DNA from: an uncultured Gammaproteobacteria bacterium
GTDB lineage: Bacteria > Pseudomonadota > Gammaproteobacteria > JAADHQ01
NCBI GenBank assembly: GCA_947258755.1
Contig: CAMYJO010000009.1
Location: 1 to 64,000 of the forward strand
Reading direction: 5' to 3'
Length of the DNA: 64,000 bases
Part shown: positions 1 to 9,893 of the stretch, one piece after another
How the letters are laid out: each line of letters starts with the position of its first letter
Numbering within the stretch: the stretch's first letter is position 1
Position numbers and translations under genes: made by a program
Notes under the pieces: model-generated
What the model was told of the DNA's origin: nothing
The model's database searches: none
What the model saw: only the letters and a program-made list of their open reading frames with translations

Positions 1-129
1 AAAGTACTGCCTTACTACAAGATGCCGATGGATATGATCGTCAGTGTACACCAACTTGTCGGGGATGCGCTTATCCTGACAGGACAGAATTCGGATGAAG
101 AGGAAGCTGCAGAAGCTTCTGCAGAATAG
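1..129 (+). CDS. dsrK: C-terminal end of DsrK (sulfite reductase-associated FeS/heterodisulfide reductase-like protein), truncated by window start
   Basis: Open frame 1 from base 1 to TAG at 127-129 (KVLPYYKMPMDMIVSVHQLVGDALILTGQNSDEEEAAEASAE*), directly upstream of dsrL. Confidence 0.7.
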   Translation, partial: KVLPYYKMPMDMIVSVHQLVGDALILTGQNSDEEEAAEASAE

Positions 130-228
130 AATTTTTTCAGGACATCACAACGATGGCCTGTGGGAAGCAATATTAACTATTGGATCAGCCCTGGCTGTGA
201 AACATATTGGTGATTAGGAGATTGAACG

Positions 229-2181
229 ATGGCAACGTCCAGTGACGATATGAATAAAGATCTTACCTTTAGAAAATATGAAGAGGGTGATACCCAGTAT
301 GATGACTGGACCGATCAGATCTTCAAAGAGGACACTTCATACAAGTGCCCTACCTATGTACATCGTACTCCACCCTGCCAGGGCAGCTGCCCATCCGGTG
401 AGGATATTCGTGGCTGGCTCGATATCGTTCGTGGTATAGAAAAACCTGTTGGTGACATGACCTGGCAGGAATATGCATTCCGTCGCTCAACCGATGCAAA
501 CCCGTTCCCATCAATCATGGGTCGTGTCTGCCCTGCTCCTTGCCAGGACGGTTGTAACCGCAATCAGGTAGAAGACTTTGTCGGCATCAATTCGGTAGAA
601 CAATTTATTGGTGATACCGCGCTGGAAAATAAATATACCTTTGCTGAAGTACCTGCATTCACTGGTAAGAAAGTCGCTATCATCGGTGGTGGCCCTGCTG
701 GTCTGGCTGGCGCTTACCAATTACGTCGCCTAGGACATGGCAGCACTATCTTTGATAACCATGATGAATTGGGCGGCTTCATGCGCTACGGCATCCCTGG
801 CTATCGTACTCCACGTGACGTCCTCGATGGTGAAATCCAACGTATTCTTGATCTGGGTGATATTGAAGTCAAAACCAACACCAAGGTTGGCGTCGATGTA
901 ACTGTTGAAGAACTTGAAAAAGAATATGATGCAGTACTGTGGGCCCTGGGCACGCACTCTGGAAAAATTGCTCCTGTTCCTGGCGGTGACGCTCCTAACA
1001 GCATCAGCGGTATCGACTTCCTGGCTGCCTTTAACGAAGGTCGCCTGCAAGCAGTAACAGGTAACATTGTAGTCATCGGTGGTGGTGATACCTCTATCGA
1101 CGTTGCCTCCGTTGCCCGTCGACTGGGTGCGATCACAAACATCAATGAAAAAGATCGTCCTGAGAATATCGTTCTCGGCCATACCGCACATGATGTTGCC
1201 TCGACTGCTGCACGTGAAGGCGCCAATGTAACACTGACTTCCCTGTTCCCGGTCGAAAACATGACCGCAGCAGAGCATGAAGTTCATGACGCCCAGCACG
1301 AAGGTGTAAACATCCTGGGTAGCGTAATGCCTGTTGAAGCCATCAAAGATGCCGATGGTCGCGTTAGTGTAGTCAAATATGCGAAATGTGAAATGGATGG
1401 CAACCGTCCTACTCCTGTCGAAGGTACAGAGTTTGAAGTGGAGTGTGACCTGCTAGTTTCAGCGATTGGTCAGAGCGGCGCTCTGGAAGACCTCGGCGTT
1501 GACAATGGTCATGGCTTTATCGATGCCGACAAGAACTATGGCGTGCCTGGAAAGCCCGGTCACTTCGTAGCCGGCGATATTGTTCGCCCTCACCTGTTGA
1601 CGACTGCTATCGGCCAGGCCTCTATCGCGGCTGACAGCATCAATACTTACCTGAACCAGGGTGAGATGGGCAAGCGTCCTAAAGTTGATGTACATCACTA
1701 TAACCTGCTGCAGAAATTGCAGGATACAGGTCTTGAGCCAACGCAATATGAAGCTGATGAAACTGATCAGCGTGGTACCGATGCTGAGAGCTATGCTGTA
1801 CATAACTATGAAGACCGCTCAGGCAACGAGATCATCAAATCAACGCAGCTATTCCTTGGTCATTTTGAATTTGAAGATCGTAACCTGCGTAAAGATATTC
1901 CTGTTGACCCTGAAAACATCATCGGTAGCTTCCGTGAGCGTATGGAAGGCCTGAGTGAAGAAATGGCACAGGCTGAAGCCGGACGCTGCATGAGTTGTGG
2001 CATGTGTTTCGAATGTGATAACTGCGTTATCTTCTGCCCTCAGGAAGCGGTTAAACGTACGCCGAAAGATCAATCTACAACCGGCCGTTATGTTTACACT
2101 GATTATGATCGTTGTATTGGTTGTCATATCTGTGCTGATGTATGCCCAACTGGCTATATCGACATGGGTATGGGCGAATAA
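229..2181 (+). CDS. dsrL: DsrL, NAD(P)H:acceptor oxidoreductase (GltD-like) with C-terminal 2x[4Fe-4S] ferredoxin domain
   Basis: 650 aa; GGGPAGLAGA nucleotide-binding motif; C-terminal CMSCGMCFECDNC / CIGCHICADVCP clusters; followed by dsrJOP. Confidence 0.93.
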   Translation: MATSSDDMNKDLTFRKYEEGDTQYDDWTDQIFKEDTSYKCPTYVHRTPPCQGSCPSGEDIRGWLDIVRGIEKPVGDMTWQEYAFRRSTDANPFPSIMGRVCPAPCQDGCNRNQVEDFVGINSVEQFIGDTALENKYTFAEVPAFTGKKVAIIGGGPAGLAGAYQLRRLGHGSTIFDNHDELGGFMRYGIPGYRTPRDVLDGEIQRILDLGDIEVKTNTKVGVDVTVEELEKEYDAVLWALGTHSGKIAPVPGGDAPNSISGIDFLAAFNEGRLQAVTGNIVVIGGGDTSIDVASVARRLGAITNINEKDRPENIVLGHTAHDVASTAAREGANVTLTSLFPVENMTAAEHEVHDAQHEGVNILGSVMPVEAIKDADGRVSVVKYAKCEMDGNRPTPVEGTEFEVECDLLVSAIGQSGALEDLGVDNGHGFIDADKNYGVPGKPGHFVAGDIVRPHLLTTAIGQASIAADSINTYLNQGEMGKRPKVDVHHYNLLQKLQDTGLEPTQYEADETDQRGTDAESYAVHNYEDRSGNEIIKSTQLFLGHFEFEDRNLRKDIPVDPENIIGSFRERMEGLSEEMAQAEAGRCMSCGMCFECDNCVIFCPQEAVKRTPKDQSTTGRYVYTDYDRCIGCHICADVCPTGYIDMGMGE

Positions 2182-2199
2182 TAGATACGGGAAACCATT

Positions 2200-2640
2200 A
2201 TGAAGTATCTGCAAAAGATGCTGGTCCTGCTATCAGTGGTACTACTTGCTAGTACCACTGCTTTCGCAGAAGTCCCCAGCCCTAAAATACCTAAAGGCAA
2301 TGCAGAGCAATGCGTTGAGCCTACACAGGAAATGCGTGTCAATCACATGGAGTATATTCTCCATCAACGTGATGAAACCGTGTATAAGGGCGTACGTACC
2401 AAGCAACATAGCTTTAAAGAATGTATTAATTGCCATACTGTTAAAGATGATGCAGGCAAGGCGGTTAACTTTAAAGATGAACGTCATTTCTGCAATAGCT
2501 GCCATACCTATGCAGCTGTTAAAATCGATTGTTTTGAATGCCATGCTTCCACGCCTACCGCAAAAAAAGATGGTAAGGCACATGCTGGCATCAACAGCCT
2601 CATCAAGATGACTGCCGCAGAGAGTAATAATAATGAGTAA
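2200..2640 (+). CDS. dsrJ: DsrJ, periplasmic triheme cytochrome c
   Basis: Signal peptide plus three CxxCH motifs (CINCH, CNSCH, CFECH) and the Cys in EQCVEPTQEMRVNHM that fits the unusual axial ligand of DsrJ. Confidence 0.93.
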   Translation: MKYLQKMLVLLSVVLLASTTAFAEVPSPKIPKGNAEQCVEPTQEMRVNHMEYILHQRDETVYKGVRTKQHSFKECINCHTVKDDAGKAVNFKDERHFCNSCHTYAAVKIDCFECHASTPTAKKDGKAHAGINSLIKMTAAESNNNE

Positions 2641-3403
2641 ATCAGAAGCAGCTTCCAACGGTCTTAGTCGACGAAAATTTCTGGGTGCCAGTGTTGCCGC
2701 TGGCGCTTCCGTAGCACCAGGTATTTCGCTCATTAGCGTTGCTAATGCGAAACCCGTTGATCAAGCTATTAGCGATGAAAAACGCTGGGGCATGTTGATT
2801 GACACCAATAAATGCGCCAAGGGTTGCAGTGCGTGTGTTGACGCCTGCAACACTGAAAACGGCCTGAATACCGGTGACGAGCAGAATTCCAGGCAAGAAC
2901 AAAAAGCACAATGGATTCGCAAAGTCGACTTACGTGACAAATTAACCGGTCATGAAGTTTCTTTGCCGCTAATGTGCCAGCATTGTGAAAACCCGCCTTG
3001 TGTTGATGTATGCCCTACCGGCGCCTCCTTCAAACGTGAAGATGGTGTCGTTCTGGTAGACAAGCACATTTGTATTGGTTGTCGCTACTGCATGATGGCC
3101 TGCCCTTATAAGGCCCGTTCTTTTATTCATGAAGAACTGACCAACCAGGTCGAAAATACACCGCGTGGTAAAGGCACGGTAGAAAGCTGTACTTTATGCG
3201 TTCATCGCATCGATGAAGACACAAACAATCAACGTGATCCCGCCTGTGCTGAAGCCTGCAACACTGAAGGCCACAAAGCGATGATTTTTGGTGATCTCAA
3301 GGATGCCAGCAGCGATGTCAGCAAAGCATTGAAGCAGCATTCAAGCAAAGCCATTCGTGAAGATCTTGGACTTAACCCAGGCATTCGTTACCGCGGCATT
3401 TAA
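2633..3403 (+). CDS. dsrO: DsrO, Tat-exported periplasmic iron-sulfur protein
   Basis: Twin-arginine SRRKFLGA signal, several 4Fe-4S motifs; 8-bp overlap with dsrJ. Confidence 0.93.
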   Translation: MSKSEAASNGLSRRKFLGASVAAGASVAPGISLISVANAKPVDQAISDEKRWGMLIDTNKCAKGCSACVDACNTENGLNTGDEQNSRQEQKAQWIRKVDLRDKLTGHEVSLPLMCQHCENPPCVDVCPTGASFKREDGVVLVDKHICIGCRYCMMACPYKARSFIHEELTNQVENTPRGKGTVESCTLCVHRIDEDTNNQRDPACAEACNTEGHKAMIFGDLKDASSDVSKALKQHSSKAIREDLGLNPGIRYRGI

Positions 3404-3442
3404 GTCTGAGTGACCTTTAACAAGCATTGAGAACTATAACAG

Positions 3443-4654
3443 ATGAAAAAAGTTAATTATCTTGAAATCGAAGGTCGTAGCAGAGGATTCCTTGCCCTGC
3501 TAGGCGTGCTTGGCGTTATTGTACTTGCCGGTTTATCTGGCATGTACTACATGGAACATAATGGCCATTATGTCACTGGCATGGATAACCAGATTGTCTG
3601 GGGTATGCCACACGTATTTGCGGTTTTCCTGATTGTAGCTGCTTCCGGGGCCCTCAATGTCGCCTCAATCGGCACCGTTTTCGGCAAGGCCATGTATAAG
3701 CCTCTCGGCAGGCTATCTTCCTTACTCGCCATCGCCCTGCTGGCTGGCGGCCTGATGGTTCTTGTTCTGGATCTGGGCAGACCCGACCGTCTGGTCATTG
3801 CCATGACCTATTATAATTTCAAGTCGATATTTGCCTGGAACATCATCCTCTATAACGGCTTCTTTGCCATCGTTATTGTATACCTATGGATGATGATGCA
3901 GGCCAGTATGAACAAGTATTACAGGGCCGCCGGTTTTGTTGCCTTCTTCTGGCGCCTGATACTGACAACTGGTACCGGCTCTATCTTTGGATTCCTGGTT
4001 GCCCGTCAAGGTTATGATGCCGCTATCATGGCACCGATGTTCATTATCATGTCGTTCGCATTTGGCCTGGCTATTTTCCTGCTAGTTCTGATGATGGGTT
4101 ATCGCTGGACAGAAAGACCACTGGGCGATGAAATGATCCGCAAGCTGAAGAACCTGCTGGGTGTCTTTGTTGGTGCAGTCATGTACTTTGTACTGGTTTA
4201 TCACCTGACCAACCTGTATGCCACCGAGCATCACGGTGTTGAGAAATTTATCCTTGCCGGTGACTCAGAGCACACCCCTATTTTCTGGTTCCTACAGATT
4301 TTGGTTGGCGGTGTCGTGCCATTGGTTATTTTATATAGTAAGCTGGGTGCATCCCGCTTATGGATTGGTCTGGCTTCCGTGCTGGTAATCCTCGGCGGCC
4401 TCGCCCAGATGTATGTCATCATTATTGGTGGACAGGCCTACCCGCTGGACATTTTTCCAGGCATGGAAATCGTCAACAGTTCATTTGCTGATGGCAATAG
4501 CTACCATGCCTATACGCCCAGCATGGCTGAAACATTACTGGGAATCAGTGGTTTTGCTGTAGCCCTTTTGATTGTTACGCTTGGCGTTAGAGTGCTGCGC
4601 TTCATGCCAGACAGCCTTGCTGACAAAGATGTAGATCCGCATCACAAGGGATAA
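3443..4654 (+). CDS. dsrP: DsrP, NrfD/HybB-family integral membrane quinone-interacting protein
   Basis: 403 aa polytopic membrane protein directly after dsrO. Confidence 0.92.
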   Translation: MKKVNYLEIEGRSRGFLALLGVLGVIVLAGLSGMYYMEHNGHYVTGMDNQIVWGMPHVFAVFLIVAASGALNVASIGTVFGKAMYKPLGRLSSLLAIALLAGGLMVLVLDLGRPDRLVIAMTYYNFKSIFAWNIILYNGFFAIVIVYLWMMMQASMNKYYRAAGFVAFFWRLILTTGTGSIFGFLVARQGYDAAIMAPMFIIMSFAFGLAIFLLVLMMGYRWTERPLGDEMIRKLKNLLGVFVGAVMYFVLVYHLTNLYATEHHGVEKFILAGDSEHTPIFWFLQILVGGVVPLVILYSKLGASRLWIGLASVLVILGGLAQMYVIIIGGQAYPLDIFPGMEIVNSSFADGNSYHAYTPSMAETLLGISGFAVALLIVTLGVRVLRFMPDSLADKDVDPHHKG

Positions 4655-4735
4655 TCGAGCTTATTTGTTATTCATTACAGACGATATCCATAATGGCGTG
4701 AGAACGACTGGATATTAGGCTTTTATCACCTTCAG

Positions 4736-4770
4736 ACCCGGATATACTTGTATATCCGGGTTTATTTTTC
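4736..4770 (+). terminator. Rho-independent terminator/attenuator-like hairpin downstream of dsrP
   Basis: Perfect 11-bp stem ACCCGGATATA-cttg-TATATCCGGGT (4736-4746/4751-4761) followed by ttattttt. Confidence 0.8.
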
Positions 4771-4783
4771 AGGAGGCATATTA

Positions 4784-5785
4784 ATGTACACAGAACATCC
4801 ATTTGCAGAATTCGTCCGCATCCTGGGCAAGGGTAAAAACGGCTCGCGCTCCCTGACCATGGACGAAGCCTATAACTCTATGAAAATGATTCTGGCCGAT
4901 GAAGTCACGCCCGAGCAATTAGGCGCCTTCCTGATGCTATTACGTGTCAAGGAAGAGACGCCGGAAGAAGTAGCAGGCTTTGTTAAGGCGGTAAAGGAGT
5001 CCATTTCGGTCCCTGCCAATATGCCTGAAGTCGATCTCGACTGGTCTTCCTACGCCGGTAAAAAAAGACAACTTCCCTGGTTTATCCTGAGCGCACTGGT
5101 TCTGGCCGAAAACGGGGTTAAAATATTCATGCATGGAGCCGCTGGACATACAGCCGGCAGAGTCTACACCAAAGATATCATCGGTAAATTCGGTTTTAAT
5201 AACTGCACTAATATGGACGAGGTTGCACAATCGATTAGCTCGCAGAATTTTGCCTATATGGATATCGAAGCGCTGTGTCCGGCCATGCATAAAATAATTG
5301 AGCTCCGGCCGTTCCTGGGCCTGCGCTCACCGGTACATACCGTTTCCAGGATGCTGGATCCTTTTTCGGCGACGTATAATTTTGAGGGGATATTTCACCC
5401 TGGCTATCGACCGATGCATCAGGAAGCGGCATTACTACTTGATATGAAGCATGTTGCCGTTGTTAAAGGCGATGGCGGTGAGATTGAACGTAACCCTGAC
5501 ATGGCTTGCCTGGTGCAAAGCGTTCATGATGGTGAGCTGAGCGATGAGGAATGGCCCGCCATGTTTGCACGGCGTCACATGCGCGATGATGAAATGAACA
5601 TAGACCGTCTACTAGGCCTATGGAATGGAAGCATTGACGATGAATACGGCGAAGCCGCTGTCTATGGCACGCTTGCCATAGCGCTGAAGCTAATGGGGCG
5701 TGCCTCATCAATGAATGACGCGGAAGCGCAAGCAAAAGCTATGTGGGACGCGCGCACTAAAAACAAATACGGCGCAGCCGCATAA
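4784..5785 (+). CDS. TrpD2/YbiB-like glycosyl transferase (anthranilate phosphoribosyltransferase-fold) family protein
   Basis: MYTEHPFAEFVRILGKGKNGSRSLTMDEAYNSMKMIL... family signature; AGGAGG Shine-Dalgarno at 4771; the ORF-track start at 4748 lies inside the hairpin. Confidence 0.85.
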   Translation: MYTEHPFAEFVRILGKGKNGSRSLTMDEAYNSMKMILADEVTPEQLGAFLMLLRVKEETPEEVAGFVKAVKESISVPANMPEVDLDWSSYAGKKRQLPWFILSALVLAENGVKIFMHGAAGHTAGRVYTKDIIGKFGFNNCTNMDEVAQSISSQNFAYMDIEALCPAMHKIIELRPFLGLRSPVHTVSRMLDPFSATYNFEGIFHPGYRPMHQEAALLLDMKHVAVVKGDGGEIERNPDMACLVQSVHDGELSDEEWPAMFARRHMRDDEMNIDRLLGLWNGSIDDEYGEAAVYGTLAIALKLMGRASSMNDAEAQAKAMWDARTKNKYGAAA

Positions 5786-5801
5786 GTTAGCGCCTTAAGC
5801 C

Positions 5802-7205
5802 ATGTCACACCTGCTCATATCTGCTGCGCACAAATCATCCGGCAAGACCACTGTTTCTATTGGCCTGACTGCCGCGCTACGCTCGATGGGTAAGCAGGTG
5901 CAGACATTCAAGAAAGGGCCTGACTATATCGACCCCATGTGGTTGGGTCGCGCCGCTAATCGACATTGCTACAACCTCGATTTCTATACCATGCAGGAAT
6001 CCGAAATTGTCAGTAAATTCGAACAACATATGGTCGATGCAGAGATTGGTCTCATTGAAGGCAACAAAGGTCTTTATGATGGTCTCGACCTGGACGGCAG
6101 TAATAGTAATGCCGCACTGGCTAATCTACTTGGTGCACCAGTCGTACTGGTCATTGACTCACGTGGCATGACCAGAGGAATCGCCCCACTGGTTCTCGGC
6201 TATCAACAGTTCGATAAAGATATCAATATTCAAGGTGTCATCTTTAATCAGGTCGGTGGTAGCCGGCATGAGAGTAAATTACGCGCCATCCTTGAGCATT
6301 ACACCGATGTACGCGTACTCGGTGCTATCCATAAGGATGAAAAACTCAACATCGATGAAAGACACCTGGGCCTGATTCCCAGCAATGAAGAAAACCACGC
6401 CGACCAAAAAATAAGGTATATCGAGCAACGCATACAGGAACAGGTCGACCTAGATCAGCTCATATCAATATCCAACTCAGCCAAAGCCCCTACAAGAACT
6501 GCTAATATCACCCTGGAGAACAAGCAGGCAACCAGTAAATCAATAAAAATCGGTATTTTCAGGGACGAAGCATTTGGCTTTTACTATCCCGATGACCTCG
6601 AAAGCATGCAACAATATGGCGCACAGATTATCGAAATCAATAGTCTGCACGACACTCATCTACCAGAGATTGATGGATTGTTTATTGGTGGGGGTTTCCC
6701 CGAGACACAGATGCAGGCCATGCATGCCAATGCTGCCTTGCGAGCAGCTGTAAAGGAAGCTATCGAAAATGGACTGCCCACCTACGCGGAATGCGGAGGC
6801 CTGATGTACTTGAGTCGCAGCATCAGCTGGAAGGATGAAAAATATGACATGGCCGATGTCATTCAGGGTGACATCATCATGGAAAACACACCGCAAGGCC
6901 GTGGTTATATTCAATTACAGGAAACAACACAGCACCCGTGGGACAGCAATCGTAAGCTTGAGACTGTATTTGCGCATGAATTCCATTATTCCAGGCTGTC
7001 TAATTTAGACGCGCACTATGATTATGCCTATAAGGTCCTAAGGGGAACGGGTATTGATGGCGCGCATGATGGTTTGATCTATAAAAATCTATTAGCCAAT
7101 TATGGTCATCTCCGCAACACCAGCAGCCATGAATGGGTCAAACGATTCATTGACTTTATTAATAGTAAAAAATCAACGCGCCAGCCTATGGCACTTTCAT
7201 CATAA
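5802..7205 (+). CDS. dsrN: DsrN, cobyrinic acid a,c-diamide synthase-like (siroheme amidase)
   Basis: CobB/CbiA-like N-terminal ATPase (SSGKTTVSIGL) and C-terminal glutaminase (YAECGGLMYL); dsr context. Confidence 0.92.
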   Translation: MSHLLISAAHKSSGKTTVSIGLTAALRSMGKQVQTFKKGPDYIDPMWLGRAANRHCYNLDFYTMQESEIVSKFEQHMVDAEIGLIEGNKGLYDGLDLDGSNSNAALANLLGAPVVLVIDSRGMTRGIAPLVLGYQQFDKDINIQGVIFNQVGGSRHESKLRAILEHYTDVRVLGAIHKDEKLNIDERHLGLIPSNEENHADQKIRYIEQRIQEQVDLDQLISISNSAKAPTRTANITLENKQATSKSIKIGIFRDEAFGFYYPDDLESMQQYGAQIIEINSLHDTHLPEIDGLFIGGGFPETQMQAMHANAALRAAVKEAIENGLPTYAECGGLMYLSRSISWKDEKYDMADVIQGDIIMENTPQGRGYIQLQETTQHPWDSNRKLETVFAHEFHYSRLSNLDAHYDYAYKVLRGTGIDGAHDGLIYKNLLANYGHLRNTSSHEWVKRFIDFINSKKSTRQPMALSS

Positions 7206-7244
7206 TCACAGTAAACATGACTTCATGATTTAAAGGGTAATACT

Positions 7245-7562
7245 ATGTTAACGATCACAGAGGCGGCAGCCAGTAAAATCATCGAACAATCAAAGCAGAC
7301 TGATGCACTCGATCTGGCACTTAGAGTGGCAGCCAAGACCAATCAGGATGGCAGCTTCGACTATGGCATGGGCTTTGATGAAAACAAGGAAAATGACGTT
7401 AAAACCAGTCAATATAATGTTGAAATCGTCATGGATCCACAAAGTGCTGAGTTACTCGACGAAGCCACCATGGATTATGTTGAGATCGAACAGGGTCAGT
7501 TTCATTTCATCTTCTCTAATCCAATAGATCCGAATTATATTCCGGCCAAAAAGAGCAAATAA
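7245..7562 (+). CDS. dsrR: DsrR, A-type (IscA-like) scaffold homolog without cysteines
   Basis: 105 aa IscA-like fold, no Cys in translation, immediately after dsrN. Confidence 0.88.
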   Translation: MLTITEAAASKIIEQSKQTDALDLALRVAAKTNQDGSFDYGMGFDENKENDVKTSQYNVEIVMDPQSAELLDEATMDYVEIEQGQFHFIFSNPIDPNYIPAKKSK

Positions 7563-7580
7563 TTTCAACCTGTTGCCTAT

Positions 7581-9224
7581 ATGACTACTCTCCTGAAAAA
7601 ACCTGCACAATCCATTGACCCGGAAAAGAGCGGATCAATAACGCAGGATTGGCGTATCAAAGCCAGGGCAATGATACATAGTGGTTTATTTTGCCCAATC
7701 ATTGGACTTACTATTGTCGTCTTTCTTCTCGGAATTAGTAGCCTGCTGTACGATTTGTTCCCGGACAACATCCACTATCTTTATATAAGTCAGATCGTGC
7801 TCATTATCCTGGCCATCGTTCATATCGGCATCCTGTTACACCGAATTCATCATCAACTGATGATGCCACTTTCACATCTCAAGGAATGGGCACTACAAAT
7901 GCGTAAGGGCAATCTGTCAGCAAGGATACCCGTACCCCCTTCTGGTGACTTTTCGTCATTGGCAAATGATATCAATACGCTCAGTGTCACCCTTAAAAAA
8001 CTGTCCAGCGAGATGGACGACCAGGTTTCAAAACAAACCGAAAGAATTGGACAGAAAAACAGATCGCTTGAAATCCTTTATGATGTAGCGGCCAGCATTA
8101 ATATTTCCCGAGACCTTGATGACCTGCTGGTTCGTTTTCTCCGAATCATGAATGATGTTGTCCATGCCAAGGCAGCAACCCTACGACTCCTCACTGATGA
8201 CGATCAAATGCTATTGATTTCCAGTGTCGGCCTCAGTGCGGAGGTCGTCGAAAAAGAGAAACTGGTACCGGTCCAACGCTGCCTATGTGGACAGGCCGCC
8301 ACTGATGGCGACATATTGTCCCAACAAAGTGTCAAGGAATGCAGCTTGCTGGCGGGACACTCTTTCTTCGAAAATGACGACATAGAAATGATTGCAGTCC
8401 CCCTGCAATATCGTGGTGAAACGCTGGGTGTTTACAACCTGTTCATCGAAAAACCTGGGCTTGTCGACCGAGAAGATATCAAGGACCTGCTCATCAGTAT
8501 CGGACGCCACATGGGTATGGCGATTGAGAAAAGTCGACTGGATGCCGAAGCCAATAAAATATCGATCGTCCAGGAACGTAATATGCTATCCAGCGAGTTG
8601 CATGACTCGCTGGCTCAGACATTGGCCAGCCTCAAATATCAGGTGGCAAACCTCGATGATTCCATTAACGGTGGCGATGAACTGACGGCTGAACGTGAAA
8701 TTGCCCAGATCGAAAGCACACTGGATGAGGCCTATACAGAGTTGCGCGAACTAATCGCACATTTCCGCGCGCCCTTTGATCAACGTGGACTGGTAGAATC
8801 GATTGAAAAAGCAGTAGACCGCTTCCGCAAGGAGACCGGTATACTGATATTCTTCCAAAACGAATGGGGACAAGAAGAACTCCCCTCTACCCTGGAAATG
8901 CAAATACTGCGTATTGTGCAGGAGTCGCTCAATAATATCCGTAAACACAGCAAGGCACATGCGGTTCGTATCCTGTTGCGCGGCAATAAATCAGATAAGC
9001 ATCTACTCATGATAGAAGATGATGGCACAGGCATCGGAGAGCCTTTATTGGATGGAAAACCAGGAGAGCATGTCGGTCTATCCATCATGCAAGAGCGCGC
9101 GCAACGACTGGGTGGAGAATTACAAATTGAAAGTGAAGTTGGTGAAGGTACCAGGATAATATTACATTTCAGTTCACCCCAAAGTAGCCAACAGAACCTA
9201 CTGGATCTGATATATAAATCATGA
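7581..9224 (+). CDS. NarX-type sensor histidine kinase (two TM, HAMP, GAF, HisKA_3, HATPase_c)
   Basis: HAMP after TM segment; GAF region with cysteines; SELHDSLAQTLASLKYQ H-box; C-terminal ATPase. Confidence 0.9.
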   Translation: MTTLLKKPAQSIDPEKSGSITQDWRIKARAMIHSGLFCPIIGLTIVVFLLGISSLLYDLFPDNIHYLYISQIVLIILAIVHIGILLHRIHHQLMMPLSHLKEWALQMRKGNLSARIPVPPSGDFSSLANDINTLSVTLKKLSSEMDDQVSKQTERIGQKNRSLEILYDVAASINISRDLDDLLVRFLRIMNDVVHAKAATLRLLTDDDQMLLISSVGLSAEVVEKEKLVPVQRCLCGQAATDGDILSQQSVKECSLLAGHSFFENDDIEMIAVPLQYRGETLGVYNLFIEKPGLVDREDIKDLLISIGRHMGMAIEKSRLDAEANKISIVQERNMLSSELHDSLAQTLASLKYQVANLDDSINGGDELTAEREIAQIESTLDEAYTELRELIAHFRAPFDQRGLVESIEKAVDRFRKETGILIFFQNEWGQEELPSTLEMQILRIVQESLNNIRKHSKAHAVRILLRGNKSDKHLLMIEDDGTGIGEPLLDGKPGEHVGLSIMQERAQRLGGELQIESEVGEGTRIILHFSSPQSSQQNLLDLIYKS

Positions 9225-9886
9225 AAGTTATTCTCATCGATGACCACGCACTGTTCCGCATTGGACTGGAAAGTATCCTCGAGCGACGTGGAGTAAGCGT
9301 TATTGCCTCTCTGGGTGACGGTGAAGAAGGTATCCGCCTGGCTCAAGAACAGAAACCCGATATTGTCCTGCTGGATATGCGCATGCCACTTCTATCAGGC
9401 ACCCAGGTGCTGGGTAAACTCCGCACAGTCAATAGTGCTATCCCTGTCGTTATGCTAACAACCAGCAATGAAGAGACTGACCTGATAGAGTCATTGAGAA
9501 ATGGCGCGCAAGGCTATCTGCTGAAGGACATGGATCCTGATGAACTGGTTACCTCATTGCATGATGTATTGCGTGGAAAAACAGTAGTCGCACCGGAACT
9601 GACCAACGTTCTTGCAAAGGTAGTGCAACAAGGTGACAACAAACAAGAAGACAAAAGCAGTACATTTGCTGAACTGACACCACGTGAACATGAAATACTC
9701 TGTCACCTTGCCGAAGGGCAAAGCAACAAGGTTATTGCCCGCAACCTGGGAATATCAGATGGCACCGTGAAATTACACGTCAAGGCCATATTACGTAAAT
9801 TGGATGTGCATTCACGAGTAGAAGCTGCTGTTATCGCTGTCGAGCAGCAATTATGTGACAAGTCGAAAAACTCCAATCAATCATAG
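9221..9886 (+). CDS. NarL/LuxR-family response regulator
   Basis: Receiver domain (IDDHALFRIGLE, DIVLLDMRMP) plus LuxR HTH (LTPREHEILCHLAEGQSNKVIARNLGISDGTVKLHVKAI); ATGA overlap with kinase. Confidence 0.93.
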   Translation: MKVILIDDHALFRIGLESILERRGVSVIASLGDGEEGIRLAQEQKPDIVLLDMRMPLLSGTQVLGKLRTVNSAIPVVMLTTSNEETDLIESLRNGAQGYLLKDMDPDELVTSLHDVLRGKTVVAPELTNVLAKVVQQGDNKQEDKSSTFAELTPREHEILCHLAEGQSNKVIARNLGISDGTVKLHVKAILRKLDVHSRVEAAVIAVEQQLCDKSKNSNQS

Positions 9887-9893
9887 ATTTTCC

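Noticed and set aside
730-1299. 189-aa minus-strand ORF (and 801-1262) inside dsrL
   Set aside because: Antisense shadow of a strongly supported gene; no recognisable domain or Shine-Dalgarno
4748-4783. Upstream start of the TrpD2-like ORF in the ORF track
   Set aside because: Lies within the terminator hairpin; ATG at 4784 has an AGGAGG site
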